DNA from: a virus
Virus record (IMG/VR): IMGVR_UViG_3300001419_000071
Coordinates: 1 to 21,167 of that record
DNA length: 21,167 nt
Direction: 5' to 3' (one strand)
Shown here: positions 5,293 to 12,037 of the stretch, in pieces
Layout of the letters: every line of letters begins with the position of its first letter
Numbering within the stretch: position 1 is the stretch's first letter
Notes under the pieces: model-generated
The model's input: only the letters and a program-made list of their open reading frames with translations
Database searches by the model: none
Told to the model about the DNA's origin: nothing
Program-made: the position numbers and the translations under genes

Positions 5293-5469
5293 ATGGAACC
5301 CTCCCCGACGCCCAAAATTACTCGCTTGCCTCGCAATGGTCCCAAGATGGGACAGTCCTATGAGCAGTGGGCCAGAGGCAAATCGATAGCGGACGGACGA
5401 TGGGAAGAGCGAAAGAAGCGCTATTCCTGGCGTCAAATGAAACGTCGCAATACGGAAAAAAGGGGCTAA
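5293..5469 (+). CDS. Small basic protein, 58 residues
   Basis: A plus-strand frame starts at the ATG at 5293 and ends at the TAA inside the loop of the terminator hairpin at 5457-5480. The protein has a Pro-rich start and a strongly basic C-terminal half (including WEERKKRYSWRQMKRRN), which suggests nucleic-acid binding. The frame is open further upstream to 5257, but the residues before this ATG look non-coding. No membrane segment or known family is seen. It is a lone plus-strand gene facing a minus-strand small gene. No strong promoter is obvious upstream, although the dyad at 5199-5217 lies about 75 bp away. Confidence 0.55.
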   Translation: MEPSPTPKITRLPRNGPKMGQSYEQWARGKSIADGRWEERKKRYSWRQMKRRNTEKRG

Positions 5470-5480
5470 GGCCCCTTTTT
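5457..5480. terminator. Bidirectional terminator between convergent small genes
   Basis: A perfect 10-bp stem (5457-5466 with 5471-5480) consists of five A/T and five G/C pairs with a TAAG loop. It has a T5 tract in both directions. The stop of the plus-strand gene lies in the loop, and the stop of the minus-strand gene overlaps the last base. It is a classic rho-independent terminator for both. Confidence 0.8.
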
Positions 5481-5638
5481 CATTCGCCAAATCCAGACGT
5501 TTTACGAGACCTTCTAACTCGCTTAGTTTTTGCTTCTTCCTGGATTTCGTCAACGATGGCTTCTTCTTCGGTCTTCTGCTTGTTGCCTTCTAAGGCAAGC
5601 CAAAGTGCATGCAAACCGGGATGGTGTTCAAAAGCCAT
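5480..5638 (-). CDS. Small charged protein, 52 residues
   Basis: The ATG at 5638 (TGTCATGG context) opens a 52-residue frame. The N-terminus (MAFEHHPGLHALWLALEG) is followed by an acidic helix (KTEEEAIVDEIQEEAK) and a basic tail (KTKRVRRSRKTSGFGE). A good promoter lies immediately upstream at 5654-5681, and the terminator at 5457-5480 begins at its stop codon. So it looks like a complete one-gene transcription unit. This charge pattern could suit a protein-binding or nucleic-acid-binding accessory factor; the family is unknown. Confidence 0.65.
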   Translation of the reverse strand: MAFEHHPGLHALWLALEGNKQKTEEEAIVDEIQEEAKTKRVRRSRKTSGFGE

Positions 5639-5653
5639 GACATTAACAACATC

Positions 5654-5681
5654 AATATATGCATTTTAATCGCATTGCCAA
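5654..5681 (-). promoter_or_regulatory. Sigma70-like promoter, TTGGCA-16-TATATT
   Basis: On the minus strand TTGGCA (5681-5676) is followed by a 16-bp spacer and TATATT (5659-5654), a good match to the -35 and -10 consensus. Initiation would be about 10 bp before the start at 5638. The -35 box lies within GCCAATACAA (5677-5686, plus-strand reading), a 10-mer also present at 3479-3488. Confidence 0.6.
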
Positions 5682-5685
5682 TACA

Positions 5686-5718
5686 ATTAAGAAACCCACC
5701 ATGCAGCGAAGGGGTGGG
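5686..5718 (-). terminator. Terminator-like hairpin downstream of primase-helicase
   Basis: CCCACC (5718-5713 on the minus strand) pairs with GGTGGG (5700-5695) across a 12-nt loop, and TTTCTTAATT follows. A second stem, GGGGGAT with ATCCCCC (5721-5727 with 5739-5745), lies between it and the primase stop at 5752. Together they probably end the primase-helicase transcript. Confidence 0.5.
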
Positions 5719-5751
5719 CGGGGGGATTGGTGCCGATGATCCCCCTGGAAT

Positions 5752-7725
5752 TCAAAACAAGTCGAAGTCTTCCTCTGCACTGACAGCTTCGGACTTCTCT
5801 TTAGACGGATTAGCAATATCTGGCTCTTCGTAATTCCAAGAGAAATACAGTCGAGAACGACGTGTACCGTCTTCACTGATCTCCAGGGAACTAGCGATTA
5901 ATCCTTGGCGGCGAGCTTGCTCAAGCGAGCGGCCAACAGAGGCGGTGTCGAAACTACCAATGGCACGACAGGCTTCACTGCGGGTGAAACGCTCATAAGG
6001 GCGATTGTCTAGTGCATTGACAACGCGATCCAATTCCTGGCCATCGCCGTTAACAGGGCCGGAATAGGTCCAGCCGTATGTCAGTCGATCACGGATAATG
6101 AAATGCTTTCCAGCTAGTCCTGAACGGCTTTTTGACCATTCGAGAATGTATTGCTCAGGATCGGGATTGTTGTCGGGCTTGTAAAGCTTGACGACTTCCG
6201 AGACATTGGCCTCGAAACTGCTGCTGTCGCGAATGCCACCACTTTTGTTCAAGTGGTGCAGGATGACAATGCTGCAATTGTATTGATTGGCGATGTCGCG
6301 CAATTCATAGATGCAATTACCGGCGTCTGAGCGGACAAGATCAACTTCAGTGCCAGCCAAGCATGCAGTGAGGCTGTCGATCATCACCAGTTGTGGTCGG
6401 TCGCGCTTAATGATTTCAACAAGCTGCGGAATGTTTGTGAATCGCCAGCGTTCAATGAAACCAATGTCATTGAAACCAACATTATCCTCGCCGTAGCCAA
6501 TAATTTGAAGCTTTTCGGCTGCATCGACTACAGGCTCGTCGCATTGAATGATTAAGCTCTTGCCTTTTTTGCAGCGACGATTACTCCATGTGCGGCCAGT
6601 TGCAACGCTTAATGCCCAGTTGTAAAGCAGAGTCGACTTACCAGTGCCAGGAGCTGCAGCTAGCAGCATGACACTACTTTCAGGAAGAATGCCTGCAATG
6701 GTCCACTTTCTGGAATCTTCAGACAAAGCAATACGTTTTGCGTCGAGCACTTCTAGTTCCTCCTTACCAACAATCCGAGACTGAGCTTCTTCGAGAAGCT
6801 TTTGAATGACGTTAGCTGGCATTTTGATGCCATGCATACTGAGCCATTCTTGAGACTCGTAAGCAATGCGAGCATCGTTGCCATAAAGCCCAACCATGCG
6901 CTCAAGAGTGGCGATGATCTCTTCGTACGAAGGTTTGCCATCGTTGCCTTCGTGACGGTCCTTGCTGACGATGCTCTTAAGGATGAGGTTGGCATCAGCA
7001 CCATCGTCTATCCAATCGCCAACGTCGTAACCACCGTTTTGCGGCAGGTTTTCCCATTCAAATGAATCGGGCTCTGCATAGAGGAATTGGGCGCCAGGGT
7101 TATCTGCCGCCACTTCTTTCATCAGGGTGATGCCGGGTTCGTCACGATCTGGACACAGAACGATGCGACGGCCACGAAACAATGTGGTGTAGTCACCATT
7201 AGCTCTGTATTGCCCGCTACCTCCCAGGAAGGTGACTGATGGTAGGCCGATGCTCCACAGCTTGTCGCAGCAAAGCTCACCTTCCGCGATGAAGATGGGA
7301 CTTTTAGTGGCGTCAGATGCTTCGATGGCCTCGTCATATCGATAGGGCATGATGGTGCCCCGAATCTCCGCAATTTGAGCTTTGCGTTGTGGTGCGCTCT
7401 GCGGAACGGAGGGATAATCTTGGCGGACGACTTTCTTGCCACTTGTGTCGTCCCTTGAAACGACGAGAACGCTGTCGCCGTTTCGGTTTTTGTAGGGGAA
7501 TTGATAAGACTGAGGAGGACGCGCTGGGCGCTCCCAGCGCTTCATTGGCGCCACTGCATTACGGATTTCAGCGCGGTGCTTGTCGGAAGGATCGTTCCAG
7601 CAGTTGTAAGAGCCATCGTTTTCATTGAAGGAGAAATCGTTTCCACCACAAGCAGGACATATATATTTATTGGGCTTGCCTGCAGGCTCAAGCTTCGCAA
7701 TGTGGTCTCGAATGTCGAATGCCAT
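5752..7725 (-). CDS. Phage primase-helicase (Toprim plus RecA-like ATPase)
   Basis: The 657-residue protein has an N-terminal zinc-binding site (C23, C26, C42 and perhaps H50). A Toprim domain follows, with the catalytic-type Glu at E148 (FIAEGE) and a DxD at D193-D195 (CPDRDE). A RecA-like domain has Walker A APGTGKS (residues 358-364), a Walker B-like aspartate D450 (LVMIDS) and a later ILHHLNKSG. A C-terminal region looks like a winged helix, and the acidic end reads EEDFDLF. This order is typical of bifunctional phage primase-helicases, which prime and unwind the replication fork. The start at 7725 is a CACATGG context with a possible promoter at 7747-7774. The acidic tail ending in DLF may contact partner proteins, as acidic tails do in T7. 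Confidence 0.9.
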   Translation of the reverse strand: MAFDIRDHIAKLEPAGKPNKYICPACGGNDFSFNENDGSYNCWNDPSDKHRAEIRNAVAPMKRWERPARPPQSYQFPYKNRNGDSVLVVSRDDTSGKKVVRQDYPSVPQSAPQRKAQIAEIRGTIMPYRYDEAIEASDATKSPIFIAEGELCCDKLWSIGLPSVTFLGGSGQYRANGDYTTLFRGRRIVLCPDRDEPGITLMKEVAADNPGAQFLYAEPDSFEWENLPQNGGYDVGDWIDDGADANLILKSIVSKDRHEGNDGKPSYEEIIATLERMVGLYGNDARIAYESQEWLSMHGIKMPANVIQKLLEEAQSRIVGKEELEVLDAKRIALSEDSRKWTIAGILPESSVMLLAAAPGTGKSTLLYNWALSVATGRTWSNRRCKKGKSLIIQCDEPVVDAAEKLQIIGYGEDNVGFNDIGFIERWRFTNIPQLVEIIKRDRPQLVMIDSLTACLAGTEVDLVRSDAGNCIYELRDIANQYNCSIVILHHLNKSGGIRDSSSFEANVSEVVKLYKPDNNPDPEQYILEWSKSRSGLAGKHFIIRDRLTYGWTYSGPVNGDGQELDRVVNALDNRPYERFTRSEACRAIGSFDTASVGRSLEQARRQGLIASSLEISEDGTRRSRLYFSWNYEEPDIANPSKEKSEAVSAEEDFDLF

Positions 7726-7746
7726 GTGCAGAGGAGAGATGAGGCA

Positions 7747-7774
7747 GTTGTAGCAGGATTGGCAGTGCCTGCAA
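7747..7774 (-). promoter_or_regulatory. Possible promoter for primase-helicase
   Basis: On the minus strand TTGCAG (7774-7769), a 16-bp spacer and TACAAC (7752-7747) form a plausible sigma70-type promoter ending about 20 bp before the start at 7725. It is the best match in the divergent region between primase-helicase and the plus operon. Both boxes have mismatches, so it is tentative. Confidence 0.4.
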
Positions 7775-7846
7775 CGGCGAAGCGGCTGTTTTAATGCATT
7801 TTTAACCGCACCGTCAGCCCTTAACTATTTCTTCAATATCGTGGGG

Positions 7847-7875
7847 TTGCACACCATGTGCGTGGTGTGTATGTT
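7847..7875 (+). promoter_or_regulatory. Promoter with operator dyad for the recombination operon
   Basis: TTGCAC (7847-7852) is separated by 17 bp from TATGTT (7870-7875). A perfect 7-bp inverted repeat, CACACCA-n6-TGGTGTG (7850-7869), fills the spacer and overlaps the end of the -35 box, so protein binding here would block RNA polymerase. The first gene downstream, at 7918, encodes a likely ribbon-helix-helix protein and may bind this dyad. The fit is seen in sequence; autoregulation is inferred. Confidence 0.65.
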
Positions 7876-7917
7876 GTGCCCAGTTGCCACTCCTGATGCA
7901 GCTTGCACCTCTCGCTC

Positions 7918-8166
7918 ATGAATGCAAATGTTCACGGCGAACCTAAAAAACGCCGTCATATCACGCTCACAGACACAGCGTTCAACCACCTCGGCGACAT
8001 CGCTCACGACGCAAGACTTTCCAACAGCGAAACTCTGGAACGCCTTGTACGTTCCACCCCCGTCTGGGAAGGAAGCGCGACTTTGGCGAACAATGCCTGG
8101 GAAGAATGCATGGATCACACTCAGTCCACCGTTTCCCCTGATTCAATTTCAGATGAAGGTCTCTGA
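7918..8166 (+). CDS. Ribbon-helix-helix regulator
   Basis: The 82-residue protein has a basic N-terminus and then a strand (residues 13-18, RHITLT). Helix A covers about residues 20-32 and a LSNSE turn precedes helix B, ending near ERLVRS. This is the CopG/Arc/MetJ ribbon-helix-helix pattern, in which dimers insert the strand into the DNA major groove. The start is set at the ATG at 7918; an upstream TTG at 7903 would add five residues. The gene is the first of the plus-strand operon and follows a promoter with a dyad, so it probably represses its own operon. It overlaps the next gene by 14 nt. The C-terminal 35 residues are acidic and outside the fold. The DNA-binding role is an inference from the motif. 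Confidence 0.7.
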   Translation: MNANVHGEPKKRRHITLTDTAFNHLGDIAHDARLSNSETLERLVRSTPVWEGSATLANNAWEECMDHTQSTVSPDSISDEGL

Positions 8167-8434
8167 ACTCTCTCTCCATTTGCGGGACTATCTCCAGCAG
8201 CATCCTGATTGCGATGTGAAGCTGTATTGCGAAAGCGTCGTTTATGACGATGTTTTTGACTCCAGCAGTTGCGAAGTGATCACTGACATACGAATGGTCA
8301 ATGACTGGCCGCTGCCAGGAGAAAGCTTGATCATCGGCAATTCAGAAGAGCCTGGTAAGTATCTGGTCATCTTTTACGACTCTGACCGGCCCTCCCCGAA
8401 TCGCCCTCAACGCATTGGTTCTGCCACTCCATGA
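8153..8434 (+). CDS. Small phage protein with KVSEL start
   Basis: The frame is open further upstream (to 7922), but the ATG at 8153 is preferred because the product then starts MKVSELSLHLRDYLQQ, a pattern I associate with small phage proteins of unknown role. It has 93 residues. The middle is acidic (YDDVFDSSSCEV) and a LVIFYDSD strand lies near the end. It overlaps the ribbon-helix-helix gene by 14 nt and the SSAP gene by 4 nt (ATGA), so the three genes are probably translationally coupled. Confidence 0.65.
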   Translation: MKVSELSLHLRDYLQQHPDCDVKLYCESVVYDDVFDSSSCEVITDIRMVNDWPLPGESLIIGNSEEPGKYLVIFYDSDRPSPNRPQRIGSATP

Positions 8435-9327
8435 CCAACACATTCACCCTCGGTAACGCATCAATGACTTCCGAAATTGCCCAGCAGACCTTGGCAGATC
8501 GTTACAACGGAATCTTCGCGCCGCTTGAGATCAGCGCAGAGGCGTTCCAGGCCGCATACGACACCCCCGACATTGGTCCTCACATTGAAAAGGATTACAA
8601 GGGACTGTCCTATCTGTCCTGGCCATTCGCCTATCGCTATCTCAAACAGCACTTCCCCACATTCTTCGTTTCATTCGAGGAGAAAACCTTGGGAGAAGTG
8701 GTGTTCGGCGTTCCTGGCGCCTACTATCTCCGTCCTTATTTGACGGATGGTTGTCGGCGTACTGTCGCTCTGGTGTTTCCCATCATGGATAGGAAGCACA
8801 ATGCCATCAAGGAATTAGATGGTCGTGCTATCAGCGACAACTGCCAACGTGCGGCAGTGAAATGCATTGCCACATTCACTGGCCTTGGTCTGCGCCTCTA
8901 TGCAGGCGAAGACATTCCCAAGGAAGAGGATCAGCGCGAATCGTCAAAGCCTGCACCTGCGGCCAGGAAGGCTGCACCTTCCCCGAAGGAGGCTACTGGT
9001 GGCACTTCTGAAAGCTTCGACGGCAAGGCCGCTCTGTTGAGTTTCTGCACTGCCAATCCGCTCGGATATGGCGATGCCAAGGCATGTCAAATGGCTGTCA
9101 AGGGATCACTGGAAAGCCTCGGCTTGGAGCGCGGCACCGATCTGAAAACTGTTTCGGATTTTGGCAATGTCATCACTACGCTTGTTTCCACATGGACCAA
9201 AGATCAAGGGATCAAAATCACAAAAGTGGCAATGGGGAAAGAATTGGACACCATCCGTGCCGAATGTGCCAACGGTGTCGATGCGGTGAACGCAGCAGTG
9301 GCAGCGTTCTACGAGGCAAAAAAGTAG
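8431..9327 (+). CDS. Single-strand annealing protein, DUF1071 type
   Basis: The 298-residue protein has the DUF1071 signature: YLSWPFAYRYLKQHFP (residues 61-76), a RPYLTDGCRR strand turn, FPIMDRKHNAI, and NCQRAAVKCIATFTGLGLRL (137-156) followed by YAGEDIP. In phages, members of this Erf-related group anneal complementary strands during recombination. A low-complexity Ala/Pro/Lys linker covers about residues 173-193, and a separate C-terminal domain follows (about 197-298). The start at 8431 overlaps the preceding stop as ATGA; a second ATG at 8464 is possible. A PD-(D/E)XK nuclease follows after one microprotein gene, which is the usual SSAP-exonuclease pair. A profile search would refine the subfamily. 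Confidence 0.85.
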   Translation: MTNTFTLGNASMTSEIAQQTLADRYNGIFAPLEISAEAFQAAYDTPDIGPHIEKDYKGLSYLSWPFAYRYLKQHFPTFFVSFEEKTLGEVVFGVPGAYYLRPYLTDGCRRTVALVFPIMDRKHNAIKELDGRAISDNCQRAAVKCIATFTGLGLRLYAGEDIPKEEDQRESSKPAPAARKAAPSPKEATGGTSESFDGKAALLSFCTANPLGYGDAKACQMAVKGSLESLGLERGTDLKTVSDFGNVITTLVSTWTKDQGIKITKVAMGKELDTIRAECANGVDAVNAAVAAFYEAKK

Positions 9328-9337
9328 ATCTGGCGGC

Positions 9338-9356
9338 AGCCCGCTTAGCGCGGGCT
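9338..9356 (+). terminator. Hairpin after the SSAP gene
   Basis: AGCCCGC and GCGGGCT form a 7-bp stem with a 5-nt loop, 10 bp past the SSAP stop, followed by TTCG. There is no proper T tract, so it may be a processing or attenuation hairpin rather than a full terminator, because the operon appears to continue. Confidence 0.35.
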
Positions 9357-9387
9357 TTCGCCGGCACTGTTTGTTTTGACCCTCAAA

Positions 9388-9534
9388 ATGGACCTGTTGA
9401 TTGCCCTCCCGACGCGATTCTCCAATGACCCTCTTGGTTTATTCCTGGTTGTTAGCTCAGGTGGATTTGCTATTTGGCTTTTCTCCTACATCGCATGGAA
9501 GGTGATTCTTGGCCTGTCTCGATCTCCAACTTGA
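9388..9534 (+). CDS. Membrane microprotein between SSAP and exonuclease
   Basis: An ATG at 9388 opens a 48-residue frame. Its second half is a strong hydrophobic segment (about residues 17-43, including VVSSGGFAIWLFSYIAWKV), so it is a predicted single-pass membrane protein. The stop lies 7 bp before the exonuclease ATG, which argues for coupling in the operon. I do not know the family. Its place inside a recombination pair is unusual, and it may be a membrane anchor or a host-interacting protein. Confidence 0.6.
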   Translation: MDLLIALPTRFSNDPLGLFLVVSSGGFAIWLFSYIAWKVILGLSRSPT

Positions 9535-9541
9535 ACGCCTC

Positions 9542-10303
9542 ATGAAATTTACGCGCTACGAACCCAACCGGCTGCAGATCAACAAAAAGCGTTACTACGT
9601 TTCCGATGATTTGCCTAATGTTCCTCCTGGGGTCGTCCTGCCATCTGTGACCACCATTGCTTCCGCAACGGCTCCCATTGGCAAGACCATGGCGCTGATC
9701 AAATGGCGTGAGCGTGTCGGAGATGCTGAGGCCAATCGTCGCACCCGCAATGCTGTGGAACGTGGCAATTGGCTGCATGGCGTCCTGGAAGACCAATTCA
9801 ATGGAGAGGATATTGAGACGCATTTTGATGCTTTCCCTCAATACACTCCCTATTACGACTCCATCCAGGGCTTTCTTGAGCGCATTGACGAGCCTCAGCT
9901 CGTCGAAAGCGCGATTGCATGGTTCTGCCCATCACGGCAGATTGGCTATGCAGGCACGTTTGACATGCTGGCAACCATGAAAGACGGAAGTTATGCTCTG
10001 CTTGACTGGAAAACCAGCTACAAACAAAAACCCGACTCTCAACTAGCTGACTATCGGATGCAGTTGGGAGCCTATGCACAAGCTATCGAGCAGATGTATG
10101 ACATCGAAATCGATCAGGCACATTGTGCAATCGCCATCTACGATCCCGACACAAAAAAAGGGAAAGAGGCTCAAATTGTGAGCCTTGATGGCGGCGAGCT
10201 TCTGGCTCAAGGTGGTGTGATGGCTTCTAAAACGGAGAAATTCTTTTTTGAACACTATCCGGGCAATGAGCCATTCACCATTTCGATGGACAAGGGGGCT
10301 TGA
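9542..10303 (+). CDS. PD-(D/E)XK exonuclease, RecB/Cas4-like
   Basis: The start is set at 9542 (CTCATGAAA), giving 253 residues. Recognisable elements are RGNWLHG (residues 74-80), E122, D141 (GTFDMLA), the D155-W-K157 core (LLDWKTS) and Q174 (YRMQLGAYA). Together they form the order H...E...D...DxK...Q of the RecB/Cas4-type nucleases. These process double-stranded ends to give 3' tails for an annealing partner, and the SSAP is just upstream. The protein does not carry an obvious Fe-S cluster cysteine set. A related exonuclease VIII-like function is possible; the domain family is clear but the exact polarity of the reaction is not. Confidence 0.85.
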   Translation: MKFTRYEPNRLQINKKRYYVSDDLPNVPPGVVLPSVTTIASATAPIGKTMALIKWRERVGDAEANRRTRNAVERGNWLHGVLEDQFNGEDIETHFDAFPQYTPYYDSIQGFLERIDEPQLVESAIAWFCPSRQIGYAGTFDMLATMKDGSYALLDWKTSYKQKPDSQLADYRMQLGAYAQAIEQMYDIEIDQAHCAIAIYDPDTKKGKEAQIVSLDGGELLAQGGVMASKTEKFFFEHYPGNEPFTISMDKGA

Positions 10304-10350
10304 TCCCCAGTCCATCGTCGCTACTCTTGTTCCATTCTTCTTCTTCAACC

Positions 10351-10626
10351 ATGGCCACTCAGCCCATTTACAAAATCGCAATCGACATCCCCGCAGACGT
10401 GTTCCGCGAGGCTAAGGAAGCTGGCCCCAATGACCGTGGCATGTATAGCCTCGCTGCATCACTGTGGACCAACGACCGCAAGACCACCGACTCTCAGCCC
10501 AGTTTCACTGGCCAAGTGCAAGTGAAGGGCAAGATCGATGGTGCTAAAGGGTATGCCTCGATGTGGGACAACTCTGGCAATGCTGGTGGTAGCACCAAGA
10601 AAGCTGCCAACGACGATTTGTTCTGA
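10351..10626 (+). CDS. Small protein with acidic SSB-like C-terminal tail
   Basis: The start is set at 10351 (AACCATGG context), giving 91 residues; the frame is open upstream to 10300. The core has alternating strand-like segments (YKIAIDIPADVF, FTGQVQVKGKI, YASMWDN). The C-terminus is Gly/Ala rich and ends NDDLF. An acidic end with a final aromatic residue is the signature of single-stranded DNA binding proteins such as bacterial SSB and T7 gp2.5. The primase-helicase also ends in DFDLF. It follows the exonuclease, so an SSB-like or replication accessory role is plausible, but the length is small and no OB-fold can be proven by eye. Confidence 0.5.
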   Translation: MATQPIYKIAIDIPADVFREAKEAGPNDRGMYSLAASLWTNDRKTTDSQPSFTGQVQVKGKIDGAKGYASMWDNSGNAGGSTKKAANDDLF

Positions 10627-10633
10627 TGTAATC

Positions 10634-10653
10634 GGGGCGCCCATTGGCGCCCC
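10634..10653 (+). terminator. Hairpin after the acidic-tailed protein
   Basis: GGGGCGCC and GGCGCCCC form an 8-bp stem with a CATT loop, followed by TTTCCC. It lies 8 bp past the stop at 10626 and just before the next start at 10662, so it may reduce expression of downstream genes or be a weak terminator within the operon. Confidence 0.5.
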
Positions 10654-10661
10654 TTTCCCGC

Positions 10662-10943
10662 ATGAAATGTTCTGACTGCAAATTTTGGTTTGGCGATGTG
10701 AAAGGAAGTGAAGGCGAATGTCGCTTTTACGCTCCTCGGCCTCGCCACATGTTCGCTATCGCTGTAGGCGACAACTGCTACGCCGACTGGCCTCGCACTT
10801 TGTCTGAGGACTGGTGTGGTCAAGGCCAAGCGAAGGAGCCCGTCCAAGCTCCTGAGCTGCCGATGCAACAGTCCAGTCCTTCGTCATCCTCCCCGAAGGT
10901 TGCCCCCGTCAAGCGCACTCCTCGCATTCCCAAAAAACAATGA
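10662..10943 (+). CDS. Small Cys-rich, probably zinc-binding protein
   Basis: The 93-residue protein starts at 10662 and contains C3, C6, C20 and C52, with a further C39. The context reads MKCSDCKFWFG, then GECRFYAPRP, then DWPRTLSEDWCG. This spacing and the WP...WCG ending recur in many phage and bacterial proteins of unknown role and suggest a small metal-binding domain. Residues 55-93 are Pro/Ser/Lys rich and probably disordered. It lies between the acidic-tailed protein and MazG in the same operon. I cannot say whether it binds zinc or an iron-sulfur cluster. Confidence 0.65.
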   Translation: MKCSDCKFWFGDVKGSEGECRFYAPRPRHMFAIAVGDNCYADWPRTLSEDWCGQGQAKEPVQAPELPMQQSSPSSSSPKVAPVKRTPRIPKKQ

Positions 10944-10957
10944 CACATTGTTCCTCC

Positions 10958-11287
10958 ATGGACATCAACGAGTATCAGCAAGTTGCTCGTCGAACCGCCA
11001 TCTATCCCAATGCCGGTCAGAATATGACCTATCCCACGCTCGGTCTAGCTGGTGAAGCTGGCGAAGTGGCGGAGAAGGTTAAAAAAGTCATTCGTGACAA
11101 GGACGGAGTGTTTGACGATGATGCCCGCGCAGCGATCAGCAAAGAGCTTGGCGATGTGCTTTGGTATGTTGCTCAAATCGCGTCTGAGCTTGGCCTTGAT
11201 CTTTCTAATGTTGCTCAGCAGAATCTGGACAAATTGGCGGATCGAGCGAAGCGCGGCAAGATTAAAGGCGATGGCGACAATCGCTAA
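10958..11287 (+). CDS. mazG: MazG-type nucleotide pyrophosphohydrolase
   Basis: The start is set at the ATG at 10958 (CTCCATGG), giving 109 residues. The metal-binding glutamates appear as E33-x2-E36 (GEAGEVAEK, residues 32-40) and E63-x2-D66 (KELGDVLWY, residues 62-70), the order expected of a MazG fold. Cellular MazG hydrolyses NTPs; cyanophage versions are thought to alter nucleotide pools or the ppGpp signal. It is a single MazG domain, compared with the longer tandem version in some bacteria. A short AAGGTG/CACCTT hairpin (11286-11301) follows, and the next gene begins at 11313. Confidence 0.85.
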   Translation: MDINEYQQVARRTAIYPNAGQNMTYPTLGLAGEAGEVAEKVKKVIRDKDGVFDDDARAAISKELGDVLWYVAQIASELGLDLSNVAQQNLDKLADRAKRGKIKGDGDNR

Positions 11288-11312
11288 GGTGTAGTCACCT
11301 TGCGTTGTCATT

Positions 11313-11714
11313 GTGAGCGCTCTTGAAGATCAATTCCTAGGGCTGTGGCAGGCCAAGTTCCCCTCTATTTCGCTAGAACGAGAGTTTAGTGCTGTCGAGG
11401 AATGGGAACGTGACTTCCAAGAGCGCTATGCAAAAAGCAAACGCTCAAAGCGTTATCGCGCTGATTTCGCTCATCCAGAAAGCCGATCTCTCATTGAAAT
11501 TCAAGGAGGCACTTATATGCGCGGTCGTCATGTCAGTGGATCCGGCTATGAGCGTGATGCGAGGAAATACAACCTTGCAATGATGAGTGGTTGGAAGGTG
11601 TTCCTACTCACCTCTGCCACGGCCAAAGACTCCGCTTGGATTGAGATGATTGCGACTTATGTTGCTTCTCAATCATCTCAGCCGCTTCCTCCATTAGAGC
11701 CTCAGCAGCCCTAA
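11313..11714 (+). CDS. PD-(D/E)XK-like endonuclease
   Basis: A GTG at 11313 opens a 133-residue frame. The core reads YRADFAHPES, then LIEIQGGTY, then GRHVSGSGYERDARKYNLAM and a GWKVFLLT strand. The D...E-x-Q arrangement plus GRH, GY and DARKYN suggest a PD-(D/E)XK nuclease of the kind seen in Vsr and Holliday-junction-resolvase-like phage proteins. In this family a K commonly follows the E; here a Q occupies that place, which could weaken or alter activity. The 3' end overlaps the minus-strand gene at 11608-11976 by 107 bp. A structure prediction would test the assignment. Confidence 0.6.
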   Translation: MSALEDQFLGLWQAKFPSISLEREFSAVEEWERDFQERYAKSKRSKRYRADFAHPESRSLIEIQGGTYMRGRHVSGSGYERDARKYNLAMMSGWKVFLLTSATAKDSAWIEMIATYVASQSSQPLPPLEPQQP

Positions 11715-11976
11715 GTTCATCGTCCCTGAGGGACATTGCCTGACGAAGCTGAATGTTTTCCATGACAAGCGTTTGAACGGCATCTTGCATATTGCTCCAA
11801 CCTTGCATCAGATTGGTTGCCACTTCTTTTAGCTTCGCCATGTCATCGCACTCCTCAATGGCTTTTTTGTTCATGGCCAACGAGAAGTCTCGTTCCAGGC
11901 TTCTTTCAAACGGTCCCATGTTGACCAAACGCTTTCCACCATCGTAAGTAAGAATTACGGGGATGCTGTACTGCAT
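11608..11976 (-). CDS. Antisense-strand hypothetical coiled-coil protein
   Basis: The ATG at 11976 (AGCCATGC context) starts a 122-residue frame on the minus strand. The frame is open upstream to 12006, but this start is preferred. The N-terminus (YSIPVILTYDGGKRLV) looks like beta strands; the rest is helical with coiled-coil character (MEEAAEMIEKQHKSQS) and a basic end. It faces the endonuclease-like gene and overlaps its 3' part by 107 bp. No promoter was seen. It interrupts an otherwise plus-strand operon, so its own transcript would be antisense to part of that gene. Confidence 0.6.
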   Translation of the reverse strand: MQYSIPVILTYDGGKRLVNMGPFERSLERDFSLAMNKKAIEECDDMAKLKEVATNLMQGWSNMQDAVQTLVMENIQLRQAMSLRDDELRAAEALMEEAAEMIEKQHKSQSSQSKRSLWPWQR

Positions 11977-12037
11977 GGCTCTTTCGTTTTCCTCTAGCGT
12001 AAGCAAGCGCGACCACGAGAAGTCCTTTTGCAGTGCC

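Noticed and set aside
5661-7806. Similar ATGCATTTTAA-like strings at about 5660 and 7793 as an origin
   Set aside because: Two short AT-rich matches in promoter regions are expected by chance and there is no iteron array.
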